NCBI RefSeq assembly: GCF_001983105.1
Contig: NZ_MOMC01000092.1
Span: forward strand, 1,278-8,189
Direction of reading: 5' to 3'
Length of the DNA: 6,912 nt
From: Pseudofrankia asymbiotica
GTDB taxonomy: Bacteria > Actinomycetota > Actinomycetes > Frankiales > Frankiaceae
The position numbers and the translations under genes are program-made. The notes under the pieces were generated by a model. It had not been told where the DNA came from. It was given only the letters and a program-made list of their open reading frames with translations, and searched no databases. Shown here piece by piece: positions 1 to 6,411 of this stretch (the stretch's first letter is position 1; every line of letters starts with the position of its first letter).

Positions 1-540
1 GATGCTGTGGGCGAAGGCGTCCTGGCGTTGGAAGCGGATGCGCCAGACGTCGACGTCGATGGTGGCGACCTGGTGGATGACGCGCATGATGCCGGCGTTG
101 GCGGCGTAGGTGCGCAGGTAGTGCTCGTTGGCCGCGCGAATGCGCTCGATGGCGTCGGCGCCCGTGGCGCCAGCGGCCCCCGCCCCCGCCCCCGCACTCG
201 CACTCGCACCCGTGCTCGCGGCGCCGCCGACGCCCACGGCGAGCAGGTCGAGCTCGACCGAGTCGACGACCTTGCGAAAGATTTCCTCTTTGGAGATGAA
301 ATAGGTATAGAAGGAGCCGTGCGAGGTGCCGGCCTCGTCGCAGATGTCCGCTACCCGTGCGTGGAGGAAGCCGTCGCGCTCGAACACGACCCGCGCCGCG
401 TCGAGGAGCTGGTCGCGGGTTTGGCGGCCGCGGCTGGTGCGGCCGGTGCCGCGTCGCTTGGCTCTGGCCTCTCCCTGCCAGCCGCGACTGGCGTTGGGAA
501 TGGAGGCTATTTGCTCGACGGGTCTCGTTCCTTCAGACAT
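1..540 (-). CDS. TetR-family transcriptional regulator (C-terminus cut by left window edge)
   Basis: This is a DNA-binding repressor-type regulator; 180 residues are visible and the frame is open to the edge. Residues 1-40 are a basic N-terminal extension rich in Arg, Lys and Gly. Residues 41-81 carry the TetR helix-turn-helix domain: a first helix (TRDQLLDAARVVFERDGF), then ARVADICDEAGTSHGSFYTYF, where the GTSHGSFYTYF stretch is the classic recognition-helix signature, followed by the SKEEIF start of helix 4. Residues from about 82 belong to the ligand-binding domain, interrupted by an Ala/Gly/Ser-rich stretch (about 101-128). TetR proteins are usually about 190-220 residues, so perhaps 20-50 are missing. 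The ATG at 538-540 is supported by a Shine-Dalgarno GGAGAGG (547-553, minus strand) with 6 nt spacing. It is divergent from the liv operon, whose control is its most likely job, with autoregulation also plausible. The ligand is unknown. Confidence 0.93.
   Translation of the reverse strand, partial: MSEGTRPVEQIASIPNASRGWQGEARAKRRGTGRTSRGRQTRDQLLDAARVVFERDGFLHARVADICDEAGTSHGSFYTYFISKEEIFRKVVDSVELDLLAVGVGGAASTGASASAGAGAGAAGATGADAIERIRAANEHYLRTYAANAGIMRVIHQVATIDVDVWRIRFQRQDAFAHSI
177..218. repeat. Hexanucleotide tandem repeat inside the tetR gene
   Basis: Seven consecutive 6-base units on the plus strand: CCCCCG three times, CACTCG twice, then CACCCG and TGCTCG. Because the unit is two codons long, changes in copy number would keep the frame. 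In the regulator it encodes alternating Ala-Gly and Ala-Ser dipeptides (about residues 108-122), in the loop between the first two helices of the ligand-binding domain. The first three units are identical, which suggests recent slippage or expansion. Confidence 0.85.
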
Positions 541-661
541 TGCAGTCCTCTCCGACGACATAAACCGTGGCACGACTGAGTACGGCTACCTGTCGTCCAG
601 GGACAGGATCGTGAGCATAGTAGTGATACCGGCGCTTGATGCGCTGCCTTTTGGGCTGGTG

Positions 662-677
662 CCCCGGTTCTCCGGGG
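662..677. promoter_or_regulatory. Inverted repeat CCCCGG-N4-CCGGGG, possible operator
   Basis: Perfect 6-base arms separated by TTCT, about 120 bases upstream of the tetR start codon. Dyads of this size are typical of TetR-family operators, but GC-rich DNA produces such arms by chance, so this is only a candidate site. Confidence 0.3.
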
Positions 678-702
678 AGATGGCAGACGATCGGTGACCA
701 GG

Positions 703-717
703 CGCTGCCGGGCAGCG
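703..717. promoter_or_regulatory. Inverted repeat CGCTGCC-G-GGCAGCG, possible operator
   Basis: Perfect 7-base arms around a single central G, in the tetR-livG intergenic region, 26 bases beyond the dyad ending at 677. It is compatible with a dimeric regulator site. Its arm sequence differs from the other dyads here, so it is not a repeated operator. Confidence 0.3.
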
Positions 718-1045
718 TCGAGCGTAGCAGCGGCGACATGCCCGGACAGCCTGGCGGAATGGCGCTTTCCCGACACCTCGCCGAAGGTGCCGGTCGCGGA
801 TCTGGGCGGACGACCTGGTGCCGCGTCTCGCTCGCGGCCTCTCGCGGCGTGACCTTCCCTCTCGCCCGTCGCACACCTCCGGTCCGCTCGGCGCTGACGT
901 GGCCCGGAGGCCCGAAGGCCCGTGAGCTCAACGGCCCGGGAGCCTGAACCGGGTCGCCCGAGTCGGGTCGCCGGGGCCACGGGAGCCACCGGTCCGCCCT
1001 TCTCCGCGGTCTCGACGACGGGAACCGGCCCACCTCTCGCGCCGA

Positions 1046-1058
1046 CTCCCACTGGGAG
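1046..1058. promoter_or_regulatory. Inverted repeat CTCCCA-C-TGGGAG, possible operator upstream of livG
   Basis: Perfect 6-base arms around one central base, about 90 bases upstream of the livG start and just before the TACGCT (1092-1097) -10-like element. Of the three intergenic dyads this one is best placed to control the liv operon. No footprint or conserved copy is available, so it is a candidate only. Confidence 0.3.
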
Positions 1059-1119
1059 GTACCCGGACAAAACCGCCATCAGCAGGGGCTGTACGCTCCC
1101 ATGGTGCGGGAACTTTGAG

Positions 1120-1135
1120 GTCGACGTCAACATCG
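1120..1135 (+). promoter_or_regulatory. GTCGACGTC-containing motif upstream of livG, near-copy of one upstream of the P450 gene
   Basis: The sequence GTCGACGTCAACATCG lies 13 bases before the first livG ATG. It matches GTCGACGTCGATATTG at 6364-6379, upstream of the P450 gene, at 13 of 16 positions, including the first nine. Both sit in non-coding DNA on the same strand relative to the gene they precede. A common regulator site is possible. The GTCGAC core is a short palindrome that can recur by chance. Confidence 0.35.
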
Positions 1136-1148
1136 GAGTCCAGGCGAG

Positions 1149-1985
1149 ATGCCCATGCGAGATGTTGCGTCCAGGTCCGCGCCTACAGACGGGAGCCGCG
1201 AGTTGACCCCCTCGGAGCACCTCCCCGCGTTGCTGCGGGTGGAGGACGTCTCGATCAGCTTCGGAGGTATCAAGGCCGTCGATCAGGTGTCGTTCACCCT
1301 GGACCGCGGCTGCTGCGGGATCATCGGGCCCAACGGCGCCGGCAAGACGACGCTGCTGGACGCCCTGGCCGGTGTCCTCGTCCCCCGAGCGGGACGGATC
1401 CTGCTCGATGGCCAGGACCTGACCAGGAGATCGTCGGCCTGGCGCGCACAGCACGGCATCCGCCGGACCTTCCAGCGTCATCAGGCCTTCGGCTGGCTGA
1501 CCGTCGAGGAGAACCTCCTGGTGGCGTGCGAGTGGCGAGGCCGAGGCTGGCGGATCCTGGCCGATCTGCTGGCGGCCCGGTCGTCGCGTCGCCGCAGGGA
1601 AGCGCACCTTGAGCGTATCGAGCACGTCCTGGAGCTGTGCGGGCTGCTGTCGGTTCGCGACCAGCGGGCGGCGACGCTGCCGATCGGGCAGGTACGGCTG
1701 ATGGAGTTCGCCCGGGCGATCGTGGATGAGCCGCGGCTGCTGCTGCTGGACGAGCCGACGTCGGGCCTGGGGCCGGCGGACACCGAGCGGCTCGGTTCCG
1801 TCGTCTCGGAGCTGACGTCGAAGGGCGAGTGCGCGGCGATTCTCGTCGAGCACGATCTCGACTTCGTCGTCGGGCTGTGCGACCGGCTGATGGTGCTCAC
1901 GTCCGGCCAGGTCCTGACCAGTGGTGACCCGGCCGAGGTCTGCCGGGACCCCCGGGTCGTCTCCGCCTACATCGGGAAGGCGTAG
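1149..1985 (+). CDS. livG: Branched-chain amino-acid-type ABC transporter ATP-binding protein (LivG family)
   Basis: This cytoplasmic ATPase subunit of a HAAT/Liv-type importer powers solute uptake by pairing with a LivF ATPase. Of 278 residues, the ABC domain starts at about 28. Walker A is GPNGAGKTT (60-68), the Q-loop Gln is 109 in RTFQRHQAF, the signature is the degenerate LPIGQ (177-181), Walker B is LLLLDEP with Asp201 and catalytic Glu202, and the H-loop is VEH with His235. The length and the C-terminal VSAYIG ending are typical of LivG. The start is uncertain: ATG 1149 has CGGAG at 1134-1138, ATG 1155 has AGGCGAG at 1142-1148 with 6 nt spacing (arguably better), and TTG 1203 has GGGAG at 1191-1195. 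The TAG stop directly abuts the ATG of the fusion gene, implying translational coupling. The family is certain; the substrate is not. Confidence 0.95.
   Translation: MPMRDVASRSAPTDGSRELTPSEHLPALLRVEDVSISFGGIKAVDQVSFTLDRGCCGIIGPNGAGKTTLLDALAGVLVPRAGRILLDGQDLTRRSSAWRAQHGIRRTFQRHQAFGWLTVEENLLVACEWRGRGWRILADLLAARSSRRRREAHLERIEHVLELCGLLSVRDQRAATLPIGQVRLMEFARAIVDEPRLLLLDEPTSGLGPADTERLGSVVSELTSKGECAAILVEHDLDFVVGLCDRLMVLTSGQVLTSGDPAEVCRDPRVVSAYIGKA
1974..1980 (+). promoter_or_regulatory. Ribosome binding site of the fusion gene, inside the end of livG
   Basis: GGGAAGG lies in the last codons of livG, 5 nt before the ATG at 1986. With zero bases between the livG stop and this ATG, it fixes the downstream start and supports coupled translation of the two transporter subunits. 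Confidence 0.7.
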
Positions 1986-4823
1986 ATGGACAAGTTCTTC
2001 AGTCTGGTTCTGAGCGGCGGGGTGTCGGGCGCGGTCTACTCGCTGCTCGCGATCGGCCTGGTGCTGAACTACCAGACGGCCCGGATCTTCAACTTCGGCC
2101 ACGGCGCGACGGCGTTCTCGACGGCGTTCCTGTTCTACCAGCTGAACACCGGGCTGGGCTGGTCGAAGTGGGCCGCCCTCGTCGTGACGGTGTTCCTGTT
2201 CGCGCCGCTGGCCGGGCTGCTGTGGGACCGGCTGGTCTTCCGACGGCTGGCGGGCGCCGGCGAGGCGGCGACGACGGTCGCGAGCGTCGGGATCCTGATC
2301 ACGATGCCGGCGCTCGTGCAGTGGTTCTGTGACGTGCTGCGCGGGACGTTCGGCGTCGGGTTCGTGGACACGTCGACGGCGTATGTGGTCCCGGGGATAG
2401 GGCCGAACCCGCCGCGGAACTTCCGGGTGACGTCCGGGCTGGTGATCAGCTCGAACCAGCTCATCGCGCTGGTGGTCGCGCTGGTCGCCTTCGTGGGCCT
2501 GTGGCTGCTGCTGCGCTTCACGGCGCTGGGGCTGCGGATGCGGGCGGCGGTCGACAAGCCGGAGCTGGTGCGGCTGCGGGGGACGAACACGAACACGACC
2601 TCCGGCGTGGCCTGGGTGCTGAGCTTCTTTCTCGCCGGGCTCGCCGGTGTGCTCGCGGCGCCGCTGCCCGGCACGTTCGGCCTGACCGGGGACAACTACA
2701 CCCTGGCGTTGTTCGTGGCGGCGACCGCGGCGGTGATCGCGGGTCTGCGGTCGTTCCCGATCGCGTTTCTGGTGGGGCTGCTCATCGGCGCCGCCCGCAA
2801 CCTCGCCGAGGGGTATGTCAGCGGCCAGTACCTGGGCCCGGTGGGTTCGTGGATCGAGGGTGTCTACGGGCTGAGGTCGTCGCTGCCCTACTGGGTACTG
2901 ATCGTCGCCCTGGTCGTCGTCGGCATGGAGCGGCGCCGGCGCGTGGCGGGGACCAGCAGCGAGGCCGCTCCGCCGCCCGACTACCTGGCGGACCTGCCGC
3001 GCTGGCGCCGGCATCTGCCATGGGTGATCGCGGGCGTCCTGCTGCTGGTCTACGGGCTGTTCCTGGCGGACAGCACGTGGCGGACGATCGTGCTCTCCGG
3101 GCTGGCACTGGCGATCGTGTTCATGTCGTTCACCGTGGTCACCGGCCTCGGGGGCATGGTCAGCCTGGCGCAGTCGACGTTCGTCACGGTCGCCGCGCTC
3201 AGCGCCGGCTGGGCGGTGGGGCACGGCTGGCCGTTCCTGCTGGCGCTGCTGCTCGGCGTCGCCGCGGCGACGGCGATCGGGGTGGTGGTGGCGCTGCCGG
3301 CGCTGCGCCTCGGGGGAGTCGCCCTCACCCTCGCCACCCTCGCCTTGGCGCTGCTGGGCTTCTCGGTGCTGTTCAACATCGCCGGCTTCACCAACGGCAC
3401 GGACGGGTGGCGGCTCGCGTTCCCCGCGGTCGGCTCGCTGGACTTCGCCGACGAGCGGGTGATGGTCGTCGTGCTGTTCGTCCTGGTGCTGGCGGTCGCG
3501 GGCGTCGTCGGGAACCTGGAACGGTCGGCGGCCGGGCGGGCGATGGCGGCGGTGCGGTCCAGCGCGCCGGGAGCGGCCGCCAGCGGTGTGCCGCTCGGGC
3601 TCACCAAGCTCACGATCTTCGGCGTGTCGGCGGCGTTGGCGGGGTTCGGCGGGGTGCTGCTCGCCTGCGTCCAGGGCACCGCGCGCGGGTTCTCCTGGCC
3701 GCCGATCATGGGCTTCCTCTGGCTCGCCACCGTGGTGATCTTCGGCGTTCGCCGCCCGCACGGCGCCATCGTGGCCGGCCTGGTGTCCGTGGCCCTGCCG
3801 CGGGTCATCAGCCATGGCCTTCACCTGGGGTCGGTGGGCTGGGACGGGACGGACTCGCCCGTCGTCGCGCAGATCCTGTTCGGGCTCGGCGCGATCGGCC
3901 TGGCCCAACAGCCCGAGGGCACGCTGGCGTCGGTGTCCGGCCTGCGGCACCGCCGGCGGCTGGCCGCCCGCCCGGCCGCGGAGGTACCCGCCCCCCGCCA
4001 GGCCTCGGACCTGGCGGCGTCGCCGGGGACCCGCCCGGTCGCCGCCGCGGCCTCCCCGGCGCTCGCCGCCCCCGCGGGCGGGCCGGCGGGTGCGGCGGCC
4101 TCGTCATCGTCGGCATCGGCGGCCTCCCCGCTGCTCGAGCTGCGGGGGGTGCGGGCCGGGTACGGCGAGGTCGAGGTGCTGCACGGCCTCGACCTGGCGG
4201 TCACCTCGGGTGGCGTCCTGGCGCTGCTGGGGGCCAACGGCGCGGGCAAGAGCACGCTGTGCCGGACGGTCGCCGGGCTGACGTCGTGCGGTGCCGGGAA
4301 GGTGCTGTTCCGGGGCGAGGACGTGACGGCCGCGCCGGCGCATGAGCGCTCCCGGCTGGGCATCGTGCTGGTTCCGGAGTCCCGGGGCATCTTCCCGAGC
4401 CTGACGGTCGAGGAGAACCTCCAGCTGTGGCTGCGCGAGCAGTCCCTGCGGGATGGCGTCTACGACCGTTTCCCGAACCTGGCCGCCCGGCGCGGGGTCG
4501 AGGCGGGCAACCTGTCCGGCGGCGAGCAGCAGATGCTCAGCCTGGCGCCCTTCATCGCGCGGCCGCCCGCGTTGCTGCTCGCCGACGAGCCGACGCTGGG
4601 GCTCTCCGTGAAGGTCGCGGGCGAGGTGCTGGCCGCGCTGCGGGTCCTGCGGGACGAGGGGACGACCCTGATCCTGGTCGAGGAGAAGGCGCAGGAGGTG
4701 CTGACCCTCGCTGACGAGGTCGGCGCGCTCTCCCTCGGCCGGCTGCAGTGGCTGCGCGCCGCCGCGGACCTCGATCCCGACGAGCTCACGTCCGCATATC
4801 TCGGCGGCGCGGCCACCGTCTGA
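1986..4823 (+). CDS. Triple-fusion branched-chain amino-acid-type ABC transporter: LivH permease + LivM permease + LivF ATPase
   Basis: One uninterrupted 945-residue frame carries three usually separate subunits. Residues 1-315 are a LivH-type permease with multiple hydrophobic helices, an early FNFGHG motif where LivH proteins have NFAQG, and the cytoplasmic LGLRMRAAVDKPELVRLRG loop that contacts the ATPase. Residues about 316-345 form a charged linker. Residues about 346-640 are a LivM-type permease, with GLGGMVSLAQSTF and the coupling loop GRAMAAVRSSAPGAAASGV. Residues about 641-715 are an Ala/Pro/Ser-rich linker. Residues 716-940 are a LivF ATPase: Walker A GANGAGKST (749-757), VPESRGIFPSLTVEENL with Glu798 at the Q-loop position, signature LSGGE (843-847), Walker B LLLADEP with Asp867 and Glu868, and VEEK with Glu900 at the H-loop position. 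The separate LivG supplies the second ATPase. It lies in the inner membrane with the ATPase domain in the cytoplasm. No frameshift or internal stop separates the domains. Confidence 0.95.
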   Translation: MDKFFSLVLSGGVSGAVYSLLAIGLVLNYQTARIFNFGHGATAFSTAFLFYQLNTGLGWSKWAALVVTVFLFAPLAGLLWDRLVFRRLAGAGEAATTVASVGILITMPALVQWFCDVLRGTFGVGFVDTSTAYVVPGIGPNPPRNFRVTSGLVISSNQLIALVVALVAFVGLWLLLRFTALGLRMRAAVDKPELVRLRGTNTNTTSGVAWVLSFFLAGLAGVLAAPLPGTFGLTGDNYTLALFVAATAAVIAGLRSFPIAFLVGLLIGAARNLAEGYVSGQYLGPVGSWIEGVYGLRSSLPYWVLIVALVVVGMERRRRVAGTSSEAAPPPDYLADLPRWRRHLPWVIAGVLLLVYGLFLADSTWRTIVLSGLALAIVFMSFTVVTGLGGMVSLAQSTFVTVAALSAGWAVGHGWPFLLALLLGVAAATAIGVVVALPALRLGGVALTLATLALALLGFSVLFNIAGFTNGTDGWRLAFPAVGSLDFADERVMVVVLFVLVLAVAGVVGNLERSAAGRAMAAVRSSAPGAAASGVPLGLTKLTIFGVSAALAGFGGVLLACVQGTARGFSWPPIMGFLWLATVVIFGVRRPHGAIVAGLVSVALPRVISHGLHLGSVGWDGTDSPVVAQILFGLGAIGLAQQPEGTLASVSGLRHRRRLAARPAAEVPAPRQASDLAASPGTRPVAAAASPALAAPAGGPAGAAASSSSASAASPLLELRGVRAGYGEVEVLHGLDLAVTSGGVLALLGANGAGKSTLCRTVAGLTSCGAGKVLFRGEDVTAAPAHERSRLGIVLVPESRGIFPSLTVEENLQLWLREQSLRDGVYDRFPNLAARRGVEAGNLSGGEQQMLSLAPFIARPPALLLADEPTLGLSVKVAGEVLAALRVLRDEGTTLILVEEKAQEVLTLADEVGALSLGRLQWLRAAADLDPDELTSAYLGGAATV
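3906..4130 (+). other. Low-complexity Ala/Pro/Ser linker joining the LivM and LivF domains
   Basis: Residues about 641-715 of the fusion protein lie between the last LivM helix and the first strand of the ATPase (LLELRGVRAGYG). They begin with a basic patch (RHRRRLAARP, about 654-663) expected on the cytoplasmic face, then become Ala-, Pro-, Gly- and Ser-rich with a run of Ser near 706-711. This looks like a flexible tether that lets the ATPase dock under the permeases, probably grown from a former intergenic or terminal segment. Confidence 0.75.
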
Positions 4824-4869
4824 GCCCGCGCCCGTCGCGTCCTGAAATCTCTGACTGGGAGAGACACCT

Positions 4870-6267
4870 GTGATCTTGTTGCGTTCGCGCCGGGCGCGGA
4901 CCGGGCTGGCCGGCGTCGCGGCGCTGGTGGCCGCGGTCACGTTCGCGTCCTGCAGTTCCACCACCGACAACGGCAACGGCACCTCCTCGGCACCCGTTGA
5001 CCTGGGTAAGCCGATGGACGCCGCCGCGGCCAGCAAGCTGGCGATCGAGAAGGCGGGGCCGATCCAGTTCGCGACGGGCAGCACGACCCGCGGCGTGAAC
5101 GGCAAGGTCATCACGATCGGCGGCATCGCCGACGTCAAGGACACGACCGGTATCGAGAACTTCCCGGGCGTGTGCGACGGGGCCAAGGCGCGGTTCGAGC
5201 GTGCCAACCGCGAGGGCGGGGTGAACGGCTACACCTTCTCCTACGCGGGCTGCACCGACAGCGGCGCCGACCCCACGAAGTCCAAGGACGCCGTGACGGA
5301 GATGGTCGAGGACAAGAAGGTCTTCGGCCTGGTCCCCTTCACCGCGACGGTCTCCTCCGTCGGCGACTACCTCAACGACAAGCACGTGCCGTACTTCGGC
5401 TGGGGCATCTCGAACGACTACTGCGGCTGGAACAACCGGCAGTTCGGCTTCTCCGTCACGCAGGCGGTCTCGTGCCCGAACGTGCTGCCCGGTCAGACGT
5501 TCTACTCGTCGGCCGGTCTGGAGAGCTACCTGACGGGCTCGGGCAAGAAGGCGGCTGACGTGAAGGCCGCGTTCCTCGGGTCGAGCGTCGCGGCCGGGGA
5601 AAGCTCGGTGAGGAGCTTCGCGAAGATGGCCGTCGGGCTGGGCATGAAGGCGCCCTACGCCAAGACCCCGATCCCGGGCCCCGGCGCGCCGCCGCTGTCC
5701 GACTACACGCCGATCGCCCGCGACATCATCGCCAGCGGCGCGAACCTGGTCGCGTCGACGACCCCGCCGGCCCAGATCTTCCCGCTCGTGGCCGCGCTGC
5801 GCTCGTCGGGCTACACCGGTGACGTTCTGATCTACTTCGCCGACCCGCGCCTCGCCCCGCTGGCCGACCAGCTCGACAAGGTGTACGCGATGACGCCGAA
5901 CTTCGGCTCGTCCGTCTTCCCTAGCCCCACGTTCCTGCAGATCGGCACCGACCTGAAGGCCATCGGCTCGCAGGCCGACTCCGGCGCCTCCGGGACGCTG
6001 ACCTCCTACGGCGCCGCGGATCTGTTCCTCAAGGCCTTCGCGAAGATCAGCGGTCCGGTGACCACCGAGGCGCTCGCCAAGGTTCTCAACTCCGGGTTCG
6101 ACTACCCGGCGCTGGGCAACGCCATGTGCGGCTCGACCTGGCCCGCCGGAAGGGCCCTGGGCAACGACTGCGCCGCGATCGTCCAGTTCGACGGAGCGAA
6201 GAAGGCGATCGTCCCCATCAAGGACCTGCAGACCTTCGGCCACGAATACCTGTTCTCGGCCGCGTAA
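4870..6267 (+). CDS. Substrate-binding lipoprotein of the Liv-type ABC importer (Peripla_BP_6-like)
   Basis: This 465-residue extracytoplasmic solute receptor would deliver ligand to the permeases. Residues 1-27 are a signal peptide with a basic SRRAR start (a weak Tat-like twin Arg), a hydrophobic core and a lipobox FASC, making Cys28 the lipidated N-terminus. A Ser/Thr/Asn-rich tether follows to about 45. The first lobe begins at GKVITIGGIADVKD (78-91); the second includes KAAFLGSSVAAGESSVRSFAKMAVGLG. The GTG start has GGGAGAG at 4857-4863 with 6 nt spacing. The six non-lipid Cys (102, 128, 185, 202, 420, 434) fall in three close pairs; 102/128 matches the spacing of the E. coli LivJ disulfide. 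The canonical ligand-binding SGA/S-T region is replaced by VPFTATVSSVGDYLND, so leucine-type specificity should not be assumed. It lies 46 bases after the fusion gene with no terminator between, so it is probably in the same operon. Confidence 0.92.
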   Translation: MILLRSRRARTGLAGVAALVAAVTFASCSSTTDNGNGTSSAPVDLGKPMDAAAASKLAIEKAGPIQFATGSTTRGVNGKVITIGGIADVKDTTGIENFPGVCDGAKARFERANREGGVNGYTFSYAGCTDSGADPTKSKDAVTEMVEDKKVFGLVPFTATVSSVGDYLNDKHVPYFGWGISNDYCGWNNRQFGFSVTQAVSCPNVLPGQTFYSSAGLESYLTGSGKKAADVKAAFLGSSVAAGESSVRSFAKMAVGLGMKAPYAKTPIPGPGAPPLSDYTPIARDIIASGANLVASTTPPAQIFPLVAALRSSGYTGDVLIYFADPRLAPLADQLDKVYAMTPNFGSSVFPSPTFLQIGTDLKAIGSQADSGASGTLTSYGAADLFLKAFAKISGPVTTEALAKVLNSGFDYPALGNAMCGSTWPAGRALGNDCAAIVQFDGAKKAIVPIKDLQTFGHEYLFSAA

Positions 6268-6284
6268 CGACTCCCGAGCACGTC

Positions 6285-6326
6285 CCCGAAGGCCGTGCGG
6301 CCGAACCTGGCCGCACGGCCTTCGGG
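6285..6326 (+). terminator. Strong hairpin terminator after the substrate-binding protein gene
   Basis: Perfect 18-base arms (6285-6302 and 6309-6326) enclose the 6-base loop GAACCT; the stem is GC-rich, starting 17 bases after the TAA stop. Only a short CTTT follows, which is common for actinobacterial terminators lacking a long U tract. It probably closes the liv operon and isolates it from the P450 gene. Confidence 0.9.
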
Positions 6327-6363
6327 CTTTCCGCGGACGGCTGGCTACCGGCTACCTATCTAT

Positions 6364-6382
6364 GTCGACGTCGATATTGACA
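6364..6382 (+). promoter_or_regulatory. Palindrome and -35-like element upstream of the P450 gene
   Basis: A perfect 10-base palindrome TCGACGTCGA (6365-6374) is followed closely by TTGACA (6377-6382), an exact match to the sigma70-type -35. The best-spaced -10 position is TCTCAT (6401-6406, 18 nt spacer), a weak match. It would place the transcription start at or beside the ATG at 6412, giving a leaderless mRNA, which is common in Actinobacteria. This agrees with the lack of a well-placed Shine-Dalgarno sequence. The palindrome forms part of the motif shared with 1120-1135. Confidence 0.45.
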
Positions 6383-6411
6383 ACGGGTACGCGCAGGCGG
6401 TCTCATGGCGC

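Larger units (their letters stand above)
541..1148. other. Divergent intergenic region between tetR and livG; no gene seen
   Basis: These 608 bases lie between the two divergent start codons and must hold both promoters. Reading frames here give Arg/Pro/Gly-rich translations without recognisable domains and look like chance frames in GC-rich DNA. A relatively AT-rich pocket lies at about 600-660; on the minus strand it contains TATGCT (TANNNT-like -10) in the tetR direction, without a convincing -35. On the plus strand TACGCT at 1092-1097 fits a -10 for livG, again without a good -35. Short inverted repeats at 662-677, 703-717 and 1046-1058, and the motif at 1120-1135, are listed separately. 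The direct repeat CGGGTCGCC occurs at 950-958 and 964-972. Confidence 0.7.

Noticed and set aside
950..972. Direct repeat CGGGTCGCC (950-958, 964-972) considered as a regulator site or repeat array
   Set aside because: Only two short GC-rich copies without further units; chance is a sufficient explanation.
533..1033. 166-codon minus-strand frame in the tetR-livG intergenic region
   Set aside because: Arg/Pro-rich translation without domains; it would cover the tetR ribosome binding site and promoter and overlap its first codons.
922..1206. 94-codon plus-strand frame before livG
   Set aside because: No recognisable domain, low-complexity Gly/Pro/Thr/Ala composition, and it runs out of frame into the start of livG.
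507..3950. Very long open frame (1147 codons) on the minus strand across the liv genes
   Set aside because: Its translation is a low-complexity Arg/Gln/Pro/His/Asp-rich string without domains, typical of the antisense frame of GC-rich coding DNA; the plus strand here encodes clear ABC transporter motifs.
2501..4345. 614-codon plus-strand frame within the fusion gene
   Set aside because: It is an out-of-frame shadow with Arg/Gly/Ala-rich translation and no recognisable motif, overlapping the well-supported permease and ATPase domains.
4786..6243. 485-codon minus-strand frame opposite the binding-protein gene
   Set aside because: Arg/Gly/Val-rich antisense shadow; the plus strand has a signal peptide, lipobox and conserved binding-protein fold segments.
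6285..6326. Large perfect hairpin considered as a mobile-element end or attachment site
   Set aside because: Its place just after a stop codon, GC-rich 18-base stem, small loop and following CTTT are those of a transcription terminator, and no transposase or integrase lies nearby.
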